Below are positions 38,614 through 51,240 of a DNA stretch of 64,000 nt, one piece after another. Positions within the stretch are counted from its first letter, which is position 1. Every line of letters begins with the position of its first letter. The position numbers and the translations under genes are program-made. Below the pieces are notes generated by a model, which was not told where the DNA came from, made no database searches, and worked only from the letters and a program-made list of their open reading frames with translations. Source of the DNA: Glandiceps talaboti. Lineage: Eukaryota > Hemichordata > Enteropneusta > Spengelidae. The DNA lies in the NCBI RefSeq assembly GCF_964340395.1, contig NC_135565.1, forward strand, positions 20,798,709 through 20,862,708. The letters are read 5' to 3'.

Positions 38614-38880
38614 ATGATGACCTTACCTGCCACTGTACAAGGTCATCATACATCTTAATAAACAAGTAAATCTGGTTTAATTTTTTTCTTAAGCTCACTC
38701 TTACATAATCATATACAACCAAGGTAACTAATTTACGTACCTGTTTATACATGGGAGAAACGTTGATATAATCCCATAAGCAACAACAAATATAACGATT
38801 ATAAACAATATGAAAACTTTGACAAATAACCTTTTTGTACGTTTCTTTTTTATTAAAGATGTTGAGTGGTCGACATCCAT
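36384..38880 (-). CDS. Galactose-3-O-sulfotransferase family enzyme (two exons)
   Basis: Predicted 385 residues. Exon 1, 38880-38741, starts at ATG 38880 (a stop codon lies upstream in frame) and encodes a basic tail and one membrane anchor (about 20-40). Exon 2, 37401-36384, holds the catalytic domain. The donor AG/GTACGT and acceptor TCTTCCAG/G join a split Arg codon; the coding sum is 1158 nt. IVFIKIHKTGSTTM (64-77) is the 5'-PAPS loop. RYYRPEMD and YLTIIRHPVNQLESAFGFFE (about 148-167) match the family pattern of Gal3ST/cerebroside sulfotransferases, as does WRGDVTYTKFLRN near the C-terminus. The enzyme should transfer sulfate from PAPS to the 3-OH of galactose on glycolipids or glycoproteins in the Golgi. 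The precise acceptor is not decidable. Confidence 0.9.
38519..38612. repeat. GGAC/CAGA tetranucleotide array
   Basis: About 23 units inside the intron of the Gal3ST-like gene, close to its exon 1 donor. Confidence 0.96.
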
Positions 38881-40160
38881 GTCAATCTGTTCATTTGGTG
38901 TAGATAACAAACGTAGATATTAATTCTCAGACTTCTTTCAAGACCTGAAATAGACATGTAAAGACATGCTGATGGAAATAGTTGATAAACTTTGATATGT
39001 CGTGTTGTCTATTAGTAAGCGAGTTGGTGCCTGGACGATTGATTGACAAAGTCCTTCCATCCTTCATGGTACGTATACATTAAGACTGTCCACTCATTTC
39101 GAAAACAGAAACGATTATTTCACTTTGGACGTAATTCATTTTGTTACACTCTTCAAAGTTATAATGGATAAAAATGTTTATTTGACTGCGGCATTCCAAA
39201 ATCAGTGTTCGCGATTACGCCAAAATGTAATTCGGTCCAAAGTCTCAAAGAAATAATAATAGACCCACTTTAAAAGCAAGGCGTCGGTCATACACAGCGA
39301 AATAAAATACGAACTATTTACCATCACTCTCACTAGCAACACTCTCAATACTAGAGTTGGCCTGATGAGTTCAAATAAATAATAACGAATAATGATAATT
39401 TCATTTTGTTATCAAATAGTCATTAAACAGTTATAACAAAAAAGAGTGCCAATGGTGTTGTAGCACAACTGTACAGTTTTATAAAAAAAATTACCCACAT
39501 GCTAATCCATGCTAGGTATAGCTGTTCACTTGCTGAATGATTATCCAGTTGCCTCTCTAACCCTGTTATTATCTTTGCAATATACGCAATCATTTGGCTG
39601 GTGCTATGGGCTACACATTTGTAGCCCTAATTTGCATATTACAGATGGAATCATCACGTCATGATCATATCTTAATTAACACACCTCTAAGAACATTCGA
39701 ATTCCCACAAAATTTCAGGCCAATCTGCCCCATAGTTTTTGAGTTTAAGTTTTCTGATAAAAAATGACATTATTGACCCAAATCACATACCTGCAATGCG
39801 ATCATTTTCCTTTGAATAATTTCCCAATAATGGTTCACTGAAAATTATGTTTTGTTCAGTAAAGTTTTGAAATCAGTCATGTTGAATGTGAATGTGAATG
39901 TATAAAAATAGTCCATAAATAAATAGACACAGAATTTGAGGGAATATTTGATGGTTTTGCACAAGTACAATGTGTTCCCATAGCTAAATACTTGTATTCA
40001 ACGATATATTTCGAGTCAAATTTAATCGAAATATCCAAAGATAGTAACATAATTTATATCGTAGACCATGTTATGAGAGCCGTTAATTACTTCCGCCATG
40101 TTGAAATTCGATTTTGTGAGTGAAATTTCGAAAACGTACATAAATCGCTTGTCACTTGGA
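38881..40160. other. Upstream flank of the Gal3ST-like gene
   Basis: AT-rich sequence with no recognised gene or repeat. It should contain the Gal3ST promoter, but no clear TATA box was identified. Confidence 0.45.
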
Positions 40161-40161
40161 T

Positions 40162-40875
40162 CCACCTATGGACACATGTGTGCATGGTGGATCTGTATGC
40201 ATCGTAACCATGCATCCACCTATGGACACATGTGTGCATGGTGGATCTGTATGCATCATAACCATGCATCCACCTATGGACACATGTGTACATGGTGGAT
40301 CTGTATGCATCGTAATCATGCATCCACCTATGGACACATGTGTGCATGGTGGATCTGTATGCATAGTAACCATGCATCCACCTATGGACACGTGTGCATG
40401 GTGGATCTGTATGCATAGTAACCATGCATCCACTTATGGACACATGTGTACATGGTGGATCTGTATGCATCGTAATCATGCATCCACCTATGGACACGTG
40501 TGTGCATGGTGGATCTGTATGCATCGTAACCATGCATCCACCTATGGACATATGTGTGCATGGTGGATCTGTATGCATAGTAACCATGCATCCACCTATG
40601 GACACGTGTGTGCATGGTGGATCTGTATACATAGTAACCATGCATCCACCTATGTACACATGTGTGCATGGTGGATCTGTATGCATAGTAACCATGCATC
40701 CGCCTATGGACACATGTGTACATGGTGGATCTGTATGCATCGTAATCATGCATCATCCAATGGACACATGTGTGCATGGTGGATTTGTATACATAGTAAC
40801 CATGCATCCACCTATGTACACATGTGTGCATGGTGGATATGTATGATAGTAACCATGCATCCACCTATAGACACA
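40162..40875. repeat. 54-bp satellite array, about 13 copies
   Basis: Head-to-tail units of 54 bp, each starting CCACCTATGGACACATG and containing GCATGGTGGATCTGTATGCA; copies differ by a few substitutions and small deletions. Because 54 is a multiple of three, frames stay open on both strands, but these are not credible genes. Each unit holds ATCCACC and GGTGGAT as an internal inverted repeat. Confidence 0.95.
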
Positions 40876-40990
40876 TGTGCTCACGTGTATAACTGTGTGT
40901 ACATGTAAGTTAAGACAATGGGCCACAAGTGAAAATAGAAAGTTAAAAATAGATAATGAAGGGTTATTTAGAACAACAACTACAACTATG

Positions 40991-41503
40991 ATTAGGGAGC
41001 TATCAGTATTTACAAGGGGGGAGGGCCGGAGGAAATTACACATGGTCTGTTCATAAAAAACATGAACCCCCCCCCCCCATTCTCCATTTGTAAAAAGTGA
41101 ACCCCTCCCCTTTGTCCCATTTTGTAAAACATGACCCTCTCCATGACCATTGCATATACTGAACATTAATCAACATTCTCATTGTATGTGTACATACAAA
41201 GTAAATGATTTTGACCGTATTAGAAAGCAATATTTCTACATATAAAGTGACAAACAGTAAAAATACCTGGCTAGTTACCTTTCTCTTATTAATCATACAC
41301 AATCTAGTTAGTATCTAAACGTGCTTTCCATGTTGTGCATACTGTCTGATCTGTTCACTTGTAAAGGTTTCCTGATATCACTGTCATCATTCTCACCTTC
41401 ACCTTCAGTATTGCCATTATCAGTGTCACTCTAATCTGACTCACTGTCACTACTTGAGTCAGTACATGTATCACTGTCTGTGTTATCTATGACATTCAAA
41501 ACT

Positions 41504-41578
<75 letters not shown>

Positions 41579-41973
41579 CCACCACCACCACCACCACCAC
41601 CACCATCATATTTTAACAACAACATTCACGGACAGTGTGAGTGATAAAGTGAGATGATACACTCAACAAAATGCATGGTTTTATGTAACAATTTTCTTAC
41701 AATAAATGTATTTTTATTTTTGCATTTTGGCATGTAAAGTACCCATACAAATAAATGTTGAGTGCTCATCTCACTTTTACATCTCAAAACACACAAAACA
41801 AATATAAAATAATTGAATCTTCAATTTGGTCACAAAACTACGGATTGTAAAATGTGACCCTCCCCCAAATATTGTAATGCAAAATATGACCCTCCCCCAA
41901 GCACAGGTTTGTAAAATGTGCCCCCCCCCGACTCCTCCGACCCTACCCCTGTAAATATTGAAAGCTCCCTTAA
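40991..41973. mobile_element. TIR element with ends starting TTAGGGAGC
   Basis: The left end (TTAGGGAGCTATCAGTATTT, then ACAAGGGG...GGCCGGAGG) matches the reverse complement of the right end (TTAAGGGAGCTTTCAATATT, then TACAGGGG...GGTCGGAGG) over about 42 bp. About 980 bp; internal CCCTCCCC-rich blocks resemble those of the 10113-10391 element. No transposase frame seen. It contains a (TCA)n/(CCA)n tract. Confidence 0.7.
41507..41604. repeat. (TCA)n-(CCA)n trinucleotide repeat
   Basis: About 23 TCA units then about 9 CCA units, inside the 40991-41973 element. Confidence 0.95.
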
Positions 41974-44900
41974 CTAGAAATATTTATTTATAAGATGTCT
42001 GCCTGGTGACTTACATTTCAGCTTAGCTACAATGTCTGATGTGATAGGTGTTTAGTATTTTAGCCTCTTATATTACAAAACAACACAAATTAATAGGTAT
42101 GCCCAATTTTATTCTAATATTGCTACCCTTAGGTGACTCTAATTACTAAATGTGGGTCTCAAAATACAGTGAACTCAGGCATAGGTGGCAATTCCCAAGA
42201 TTGTCGAATTCTTCATTCAGCCAAAGAGAATACAAGGGGCTTTTCAGGAGCAGTCATTACACAATTAATGAAAACAACCTCTGGTCAGGAGTGTTTATGA
42301 TAGTTCATCAGTCGGCCTGAAGAAGTGCTACTTTTCGATCTTTGCACTCAGCTGACATACCAAGTAACTACACTCGAATCACTCTCACATCTTATGTACC
42401 GACTCAACTTCTGTCCCGGGATCACTACTTGAACCTTTGGGAATTAGCTCAGACTACACACAGTTCATGTTCAAGCCGAGTCTACACTAGAACCATGGCA
42501 AGTCGGCATAAATTTACAACAGTTGAGACGACAATTATTAACACGGGACCAAGTGTAATTCTGTGTTCCTATAGGTACCAGCTCACCCCCTCCCACCCCC
42601 TCCCCACTAACTATCATGAGGGATGCTGATATAGCATATGTTACAAGCCTCCTAAGAATGAAAGCGATTTTTTAAAAATTTTTCAGTTGCCTTGTTTCGT
42701 TTCGTTTGGTTTCGTTTCGCTTCGCTAAATACTATAAGCCTTGTGTCGTTTCGTTTCGTTTCGTTTCGCTAAATACTATAAGCCTTGTTTCGTTTCGTTT
42801 CGCTTCGCCGAATACCATAAGCCAACTGGGGCGCCGAGTGAGACGAACGCCAACAAGCTTCCCCGTACTGAGTTTACCAACAATGACTTTGAACAACCCT
42901 TTTCGTCAACTATCCTTTACCTGGTACTTCAAAAATCACAAATGTACATAATTCATGAAATATTTAGTTGACTGTGTTTAACATAAGAATTTAACACCAT
43001 TGCATCGCTTCATGTCACATGCTTGCTTGTACTATACAACCCACTCATGTTGCTGTGCGGAGATCAGTTCAGCGACATTTCCTTTTGGTACACTTGAATT
43101 TTGTCATCTTTAACTGTGAAAACATGGTTTTCTCTGTTAATTTTCAGATTCGTCGCACGACTACAACGCACTCTACTCATCTGCGATTTTTGCAGCGTCC
43201 CAATACACTTAATCCATGGAAATTTCGGCCCGGTTTATCAAACAATCCCTACATTTATTTCACTGACACGAAAGAAGAGATATCAGTTGAGGATGATACA
43301 TTGTATGCAAATGGGGGTGTCGCGGACTGGCTGTGGTGTGATACTAGTAGTTTATGATGTTTGAGTCGCAGCTAGACAAAAGGGTAAACTGACACTAAAC
43401 TGATAGCCAACAGCATTACTTGAACTTATACTTGTTGGCTACAACTTAGCAAAACGGACAGTTAGTTAATTTCTACAGTAATGCATAATACTTCAGTCAT
43501 AGTGTCACAAAAGAAAAGGAAGATATGCACTTCGATTCCAGTATCAAAATTGAAATTCATGGATATTTGGTCAACTCAGATTACGATGTCACGCGTGAGA
43601 AAACACTGAAGATACGAATATTTCACGTATCTGATTATTCATAGACCAAATTAAGTTATGCCAAAGTACATCAAAGTATCATGAATATGATCATTTTTTA
43701 GAATAAGTCGCATTAATTACCTGTCTGAGTGTCTGGTAGCATGTGCTTCGAGCTAGCGTCGAACTTCGAGCCTCTCCCCCTCGAAGGAGCCTCCTCGTTC
43801 CCAGTTAACTGTTCCAGGTTGCCAAATGTTCTTAGCGTACTGTAAAAAAATGTAATTTAGTTGAAATGGTATGAGACCTGTATACGTATATGATAGAGTA
43901 TTGATTATGTCACATGTAATTAATTTAGAAGACCATAGAAACCGCAAAATACAATGTGCTAGAAATTCAACATCTACTTAATGTATGTAGGAATTAAATT
44001 ACACGACCTGAGTTGTTGTGCAAATTCTCGCGAGAGTTGTTCGCGGATTTTGATTGTGAAAAGTGGAGAAAAGACAATTAGAGACATTTGATTTATTCGT
44101 CTTTATGATTTATCTCAATTTGTAAATTTATTCGTCGGACAATTATCTACGTAAAGATGGTCTATAATACAGTGGAAAAAGACTCCCTAAGTCACTAGAA
44201 TTTGATTTAAAACGTACTCAAAACGATTATGTACATTATGTATCAAACCGGACTCTAAGTTTCGGTGTCGTTTGTATATATTCAAGTATGAGATGTAAAT
44301 TATGTTTGTAATTAGATGGTTGTGATTGATGTTAATTAAAGTCACAGTAAGAATCAAAGTAATATTCGCTTAGCATCCTTCATTCCAAAAAGCACTGTAT
44401 CATTTGTAAACAAGATCACAGATACCTAATGCAATTAGAAATACGTCACTTACGCAGAATGACATATATGCATAATATATTTTGGTTATCTCTTTAAACT
44501 TTCACCAGCTTTAAACTGAATGCCTTCTGTAAGATTCTCGTTCCTACAGACAATTGTTGGAATACAACAGAACATATGCGATAAGTTATTTTTTTTCTCA
44601 TTGATTGCTATTTGCCCCTTACTGTAGCAATCTCCTGGCCAACCAGAACATGTAATGTGAATGTAAGGATACATATTGTGACCAATGTCGCCTTATACGA
44701 ACTTTGTTCACGTGACCGACCGACCGACCTGACCGACCACTTATGCATTGGGTGGACGGTACACTACCGTACTTGAACCGATTGCTTTTGCTAAATTTAT
44801 TTATTTGGCATCTCCATATCACTATCACGTCACCAGTAGGTGTACTAAACTATCTAAATTCTACTCAATCTTGGGTTGTTAATTTTTTTGTAATATTTAC

Positions 44901-46300
44901 AAATAACAAACCAAGGGAATTTACGGATTGACCTATCCCGCCCCAATGCATTCTGTGATTATTTTACTTACACAGTTTGGTATGTTGCTAATGAGTATTC
45001 AAGTTGTATCACGGTTGACTTACTGTGCTTACAATGTTGTAGTGCCATCTTTTGATAACATGTGATCTAATCAATTTATCGTTTGGCTGGAGTGTCTAGT
45101 AAAAGAAATAAAACTGTCAACAGATAACATAAACTGTCAACAGCGTGTGTCTCTTCAATCTTATACAAGATAAACAAATACACAGTTTGGAACAATATTT
45201 CATTTGTTTTTTGCTCACCAAGATTTAATATACCAGTAAATCAAAATTGAAACCAAGTTTATTGAAATAGTCATTAGCAGAATGTCAAGTTACGACACAT
45301 CTTGATATCACACGAAATTTTAACATCAGCTGGCGGGTGTCATCTCGATCGAGAGCAGCATATTTTAGTTGATAACGTATGAACTGTTCTGTCTGAGTAC
45401 TACTACTAGACTAAATCCATCTAAAAAACGCCCTCTATTTGAAAACACAGTATAATGTTAAGGTAATGTAAAGACGAAAACAAACATTTTGAAATAATGG
45501 TGATCCATATGTTTGAAATACGACAATATGTCTGATCTAAATCTAACAAGAAATCACATAGAGAGTGTTACATGATATGTTGAAATGCGTATTAACAAAT
45601 TTCAAAACTGTTTTACTTTTGCTTATTACAAAATGAAAATTATTACTTTAATATCTATATATTCGTCGTTTATACAATGCCATAAAATTTCAAAGGAATT
45701 TCAAAATCAATTATACATATTCTTGTCGAAATAAAATCAATGTCTCTTAATAAAATACATGTTAAAACAATCTGATTGGATATCAAAACATATGAGCAAA
45801 GGTATAGTACGATAGGTGGTCCTACGTCATAACTTGAAACTTATGGTTTAGCCTTACATTCTAATTATTTCATAAAATGGCGGGCTTTTCCTGTATATCA
45901 CGCTTCCCCAAATTGCCAAAATATCTTCATCTACAACTTGACCAATCAGAACTTATCATTTATAACAGCAGTAAGGAAGCTAAGCTTCAGATTAATGATT
46001 GGACGTAGCAATCTTTGAATGGATGTCAATGTACCAAAACATCGTATTGGTTAATTCGTAATGTATGTTTGAACTAGAAATACCATGATATTCGTTATAA
46101 GGTTAACCATAATGTATTCACTGAAAATTGTTAAAATACCAATAATTAGATAGTGTACATGGAGTAACTAGAGGTCAATATTGGATATTGTCCATAAACA
46201 GTGCAGAAACGGGTTGAAATCGTTATCGCCGTTGAGGGCGCTGATTTCGGGCATGGACCCAAGCCAAACATCAATTTGATTTTATTTATTATATAATGTA
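41974..46300. other. Gene-poor region
   Basis: No supported gene. Contains a hammerhead-like CTGAAGA motif at 42317-42340, a minisatellite of three units at about 42690-42825 (TTTCGTTTCG plus AATACTATAAGCC), and a short ACCG-type tetranucleotide run at 44713-44740. Confidence 0.5.
42690..42825. repeat. Three-unit minisatellite (GTTTC-rich plus AATACTATAAGCC)
   Basis: Each unit has a variable TTTCG run followed by CTAAATACTATAAGCCTTGT or a close variant. Confidence 0.8.
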
Positions 46301-46304
46301 CGAT

Positions 46305-46308
<4 letters not shown>

Positions 46309-46379
<71 letters not shown>

Positions 46380-46600
46380 CTTTATTTAAACTCGATAGCC
46401 TCATAGGTAACAGCCTTTTTTCATGAGGGCCGAGAACAAAAAAGAACAATTAAAATACAATGACAGAAAATGAGACTACATACAAATTGCATGCAATAAC
46501 GGCACAAAACGTCCAACAGACAAAATACAAACAGCAAGTGACAATACGACCATACTAAAAATTTACATTGTCATCTATGAAACCCTGAAAGTATTGTTTA
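46309..46600 (-). mobile_element. Probable LINE 3' end with (TTA)n tail
   Basis: Read on the minus strand, the sequence ends GAGTTTAAATAAAG followed by a (TTA)n run (46309-46378 on the plus strand). This is the usual layout of a CR1/L2-type LINE 3' terminus. Upstream, a short frame FKVACHKQYFQGFIDDNV then stop could be a protein remnant. No intact reverse transcriptase is visible. Confidence 0.45.
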
Positions 46601-48940
46601 TGACACGCAACTTTGAAACTTCTGATATTAGTAATGTTCATGTCAATTAGCTATATATGTGTATAATGCTTTTGAGAGAAGGAGATTTTTTGTTTCGATA
46701 AATATCGCCATAGATACGCTCTTTGTACTTTTCTCCTATGACATTGTATGTAAGTTTATAGATGTTCTTTTTGTTTAATTTGTTTTGAAAAAAAGTGACT
46801 TATAAGTCCGAAGGGGCTGGGCAGATGTATATCTGTATACGTATATTTATTGTAAATTATTGTAAATCTGCATGTCACTATAATAAACTATTACTTCTAC
46901 TTCTACATATACAGCTACACATTTACGTTTATCTACAAGTGATGATGTACTGTTCCTTTTTTCTATTTTTTTTTATTTTTTATTATCATAAGGAAAATGT
47001 ACAGAATACAAACAGATAAAAGTGAAAAGAAAACGAGAAGAAAAAAGACTCTTGAAATCAAAATAGGATAACGTTGCAGATATGCAGTTTTAATATGCAG
47101 CGCAGGCTCCTAATGACAATAATGTCTGTCCTAAGTGTGCACATGTTAAACACTGAGTCAACAATTTGACAGCTAAAGAGAAATGGTGTCTATTTGTATT
47201 TGAAATATCTATTTACAATCAAATATTTATTAAAATCCCAATATTTCACGTGTTCTTGACATTCCACATTTACCTAAACATACGGACAGAAAGGTAACGG
47301 ATTATTACGTCTCTGTAGTGATGGCAAAACAATGCTAAGCCTAGTCAGAAAGTGTAGCTGGGTTGATTTTCAATTTCACTGTGATGTCGGTATGCTTAAG
47401 CTTTATATTTGCTTTATGGCAGTATCTTCACTCTCAGTACAATGTACCACATATATCACTGACAGGTGTTGTAATCTAGCACAGCTCCCTATGCATTCAA
47501 GGTCAGCTTTTATAATGCCATCTTGTTTCAATGGGGCATACGAGTCTGTGAATCTTGTCAACACTGGTAAGGTTAACGGTTAGAACCGTCATGAATGCAA
47601 AGGTTAAACACACATGAACCCTGGGGGAGGTAACTTATCCCAACATGAGATTGGAAAGCTCAATAAGATCATAATGGTCATCATGGCCAAATTATCGGTA
47701 AACAAAGTGAAAGTATCATTATATCTACAAAAACCCCACATTAAGACAAAGCTTAGGTACATAGTATTCTAATGACCCTTTCCATTCTCTCTATGCGGTT
47801 CAACAACCGGAGTGGTAGATACCGCACTGTGGTAGCTCATCCAACCCGTTGTATCGTCCTTTGTCCCATAAGCTATCTCTGTTCTTAGCAGCAATCAAAG
47901 CCATCCTATGCCGTATCTTGTTGTGAACTTATTTTTACCATTGTACTGTGCAATGTATTTGTGTATTCTAGTTTGTCTTTTGTCTGTATGAACTGTCATT
48001 TTAATTTGCCTTGGGATGAATAAAGGTAATTATGATTATACTTATGATCATGATCAAGATCAAGATTGAATGATCATGATAAATACAATGTGGTGATTAT
48101 ATTTGTAACGTAATCGACATGAAACTTACTTTGATCTGATTGTTACAATTTTATTTTTCTAATATGCCACTTTTTTTCAAGTTTCATGTATGAACGTTAA
48201 CAAAGTCTTTTAAATCAATTTATTGTTATTTTGTATGGGGTAATTTGTATACTGGTGCGATACATATGGGAATATAACATGCACAAACAAAACAAACAAC
48301 TCACCTTTCAATGCAGTTCACCTTGGTGGTCATTAGAAACAGAAATGTCCGGTTTTTTGTCGTTGATGATTTACTGCCGCCGTCGATGGGTATGTCTGGT
48401 TATGTGGTTCTCTCAAATCTGGCGTAACACGTGACAACCAAATTAATTAATTAGTTGTCATGGATACGGTGACACTAAAACACATCCACAGTCATTATAC
48501 AGTAGGTGTACTGAGTACTGGGTATTGGAAAGAAACTAGTCCTCCAGAAATACACCATATGATTGGAGATGTATAACTGGCTCAGTGTTCACTTTTACTC
48601 TATTTCTGAATGACGCATGGCCATTGAACGAACTGTTTGTATTTAGTTCAAGAGGTTAGGGGCCAATCGCAGTGTTGTTGTTTGCAGTGTGTCTACTTTA
48701 ATGAAAAGGGAGAATATGATTCATTTGTTTGTTGTATTACTGACATACAATGTATTTGATCAAGGGCATACACTCCACACGTAATGCAGAGTCGTGTAGT
48801 GCGTATGGTATGTGTAAGAATACATCACAAAAATGTCATTATATTATATCATGCTACTATGCGCCATTCTGATTGGATAATAACTGTGGTAAAATCCCAT
48901 TTTACCACGGCTGGCAGTGGTAAAATGGGCCCCTAAATTA
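46601..48940. other. Gene-poor region with LINE-like debris
   Basis: A second possible LINE 3' end on the plus strand runs to about 48035, where GGATGAATAAAGGTAATTAT precedes a TGATCA-rich tail. Upstream of it the frame RFNNRSGRYRTVVAHPTRC looks like a degraded reverse-transcriptase C-terminus. No intact gene seen. Confidence 0.4.
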
Positions 48941-48944
48941 GCAT

Positions 48945-49292
48945 ATGAATAGTACTCACAAAAATGAAACTAGTGTTCGTTCTTATACCAATAAGTTAAC
49001 ACTTCCTCAGAGTAAAGGTATGTCAGTATCCTGTCCAATAGTTTGGGTTACAGTAGTCCAAATAATTCCACTGATGACCTTGCGATCGAAAGTAACGATC
49101 GATCAGTGGCTTCAACATCACTGGCCATGGCTGATAAGGTACAAGTTCTCCCAAGCAACGAGCCGTCAGCGTCCTGCTCTCGTTGAATCAAGCAACACCA
49201 ATTTAACTTTTAACCATCAGTCAAGGGCGTCAGGATTATTTCAAAACTGTACATTTTCAGGTTCAGTCAATGTTCAATTTGTTAACCATTAA
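48945..49292 (+). pseudogene. Hypothetical 115-residue ORF, possible gene remnant
   Basis: Begins at ATG 48945 and ends at a stop. The end SGLFQNCTFSGSVNVQFVNH has a Cys-Thr-Phe plus Val-Asn-Val pattern that looks protein-like, whereas the first half is unremarkable. In a neighbouring frame, MADKVQVLPSNEPSASCSR also looks coding, suggesting either a frameshifted remnant or an unresolved exon boundary. No family is claimed. Confidence 0.22.
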
Positions 49293-49835
49293 ATTAAAGT
49301 AGACTGTGTAACGTCGCGTCTCTGATTTACTGTCTCGAGCTTTCTCCGATTCCACTGATTCAATGCCGAGACATCTATTTTTAGCAGTGTACAAGATTGT
49401 ATTGTTCTTATGTAAATATCCAAACAAAATTGTTACTTTCTTTGACCCCTTGCCCCGTTTTCTTCGTTGCTAGTTTTCAACGCGTTTTCGTTATGCATTA
49501 TATGATGTAAATAAAGTAATTAATCAATGCAAAGCAATGTAGTGTATGGTTTGTGTTCATGCAGTGTTAGTCCTGCTTACATGACTTGACTCTAAACATT
49601 GGGGGAGGGACAATTGTCAGAATCGAGTCCCGAATTCCTCCGTATGCAAGCAGGACTAATGCAGTGTGTGTGTTTGGGCGACATGAACGTATCCACTCAT
49701 CAAAATATGCTCGTTCCCGACGATCTATTACCGACGATCTTTTTCTGTACGTGCGAATTTGCCTTTTCAGGCATATAAATAACCACAGAATCACATTTAG
49801 AAGAAATATACACACATTTTGATATAATATAATAG

Positions 49836-49976
49836 CAATAACTCCCACCGAAGGCGGGTATACACTCGAATTTTGGTACAATTCGCTCCATATAGCACTC
49901 GCCATTCGGCTCGTGCTATATGTCGCGAATTGTACCAAAATCTCGTGTATACCCGCCTTCGGCGGGGGTTATTGCT
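49836..49976. mobile_element. 141-bp foldback element
   Basis: The arms starting AGCAATAACTCCCACCGAAG and ending GGCGGGGGTTATTGCT pair with few mismatches along about 63 bp each, leaving a loop of about 15 nt. TAAT occurs directly on both sides (49832-49835, 49977-49980) as a possible 4-bp target duplication. Confidence 0.75.
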
Positions 49977-51090
49977 TAATCATATGACGGCAGCTCTTAT
50001 TAATAAAAAACAAAAATAGTCCCATTAATCTTAATGTGCACTGTTGCTGGGCAATACGGGCTCACCTATAAATAGTCTGTATTGTAGCAAGTGTCCTAAG
50101 GTATTCTCAAGAATTTAAGAGTTCGAACAGGGATAATCTTAGTCGGGAGTTTTGTATCTCTAACGCTTTCCAGGTGCAGTCAACGAAATATGTTCTTTCA
50201 AAAAGTGTTGGTATAGTGGAAAGCACGAATGTTTTCCTGGTGGAAAATGGGTAAATCATGATCAGTCGTACTATAGGGTGGGCTGGCGGACAACTCATAA
50301 TCATGACACAAATACATTTCTGACGTCATGCAAATAACAAATTCGAACGACCTAATGAGTCAGACGTGTAATGGTATCAACAGTTCAATGTATACTAGAA
50401 ACTTGAAATCCGACACTCAAGCTGTTCTTATTCAATATTGGATAAACTCGACACTTTATTGAAACAATATTTAATAACGCTTGTTTGGGTATTTTAAAAA
50501 AAATATAATTATTTACGTTTAGTGTCAAGCAAATGTAATAATAGTAGCCAAATTTGAAGCTAGTTGTGTGTAATATAAATTATGACATATCAAGACTTTC
50601 CCAATTCACGTTATGTGTGTGTGTAATTCCGACAAACAATTTTTGACACTTTAATAATTACAAGACAACTGTTAATATTAATGTAGACTTTAAACTGCTC
50701 AAATTTGCGTTATTTCCGTCATTTATTTCTAGTAAACCAGTAAATAACTGTAAGGCCAATAAATGTATTTCAAATATTCTTTGATCAGTGATTGAATATG
50801 TGACCTCAAAATAATTTTGATCTTGAAGGCAGGAACTTCAGATCTAATCAGGCCGCTAGAGTGACTGAGTGCGCGTCACTATGATTTTACAATAATGTTG
50901 GCCTTTGGGGGCGCTGTTTCGCTAAATTGGAATTTGATTCAACTGCACACAGTCTTTGATCTGTATCTCGCCCTCATAGGGGATGGAAGGAGAGCATCAC
51001 TATATATTTACAACATGGACTCAAGCACACAGTGATTAAACCTGATGTTCCCAACTTTTAATTTTTTTGTGCACAAACAAATACTCCTGG
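49977..51090. other. No recognised feature
   Basis: AT-rich sequence with no coding frame of interest. A short duplicated word (GTGTCAAG / GTGTGTGTAA) was noted only as background. Confidence 0.4.
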
Positions 51091-51097
51091 TTGAGAA

Positions 51098-51240
51098 CAT
51101 CGTCGTAAACTACAGCCTCTTTTACGGCACCGTCCAAGCCGCATCGCATCGTCGTAAACCACAGTCTCTTTTACGGCACCGTCCAAGAGCTCGTTGCTTA
51201 AGCAGAAATGTGTGCTCTGACTTGCGAGAATGGATTGAAT
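51098..51240 (+). repeat. Hairpin cassette, 49-bp tandem pair
   Basis: Two copies of CATCGTCGTAAAC...TTTTACGGCACCGTCCAAG, starting at 51098 and 51147. CGTAAA and TTTACG can pair. After the second copy come TGTGCTCTGA and CTTGCGAGAATGG, which are also found after the copy at 57888. A weaker copy lies at 53341. Confidence 0.65.

Noticed and set aside
38483-38752. 89-codon minus-strand frame including MYKQVRK
   Set aside because: Reads from the exon 1 donor of the Gal3ST-like gene into intronic CAGA repeats; the real frame is spliced at 38741.
40087-40908. Frames of up to 250 codons on both strands; also considered as a CRISPR array
   Set aside because: A tandem 54-bp satellite without unique spacers in a eukaryotic genome; frame openness follows from the unit being a multiple of three.
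41431-41625. Poly-Asp/poly-Gly frame
   Set aside because: (TCA)n/(CCA)n repeat read on the minus strand inside a TIR element.
49567-49938. 123-codon minus-strand frame with a hydrophobic stretch
   Set aside because: Its N-terminal part lies inside the 49836-49976 foldback and its other end lies in another short inverted repeat (about 49561-49665); no family recognised.
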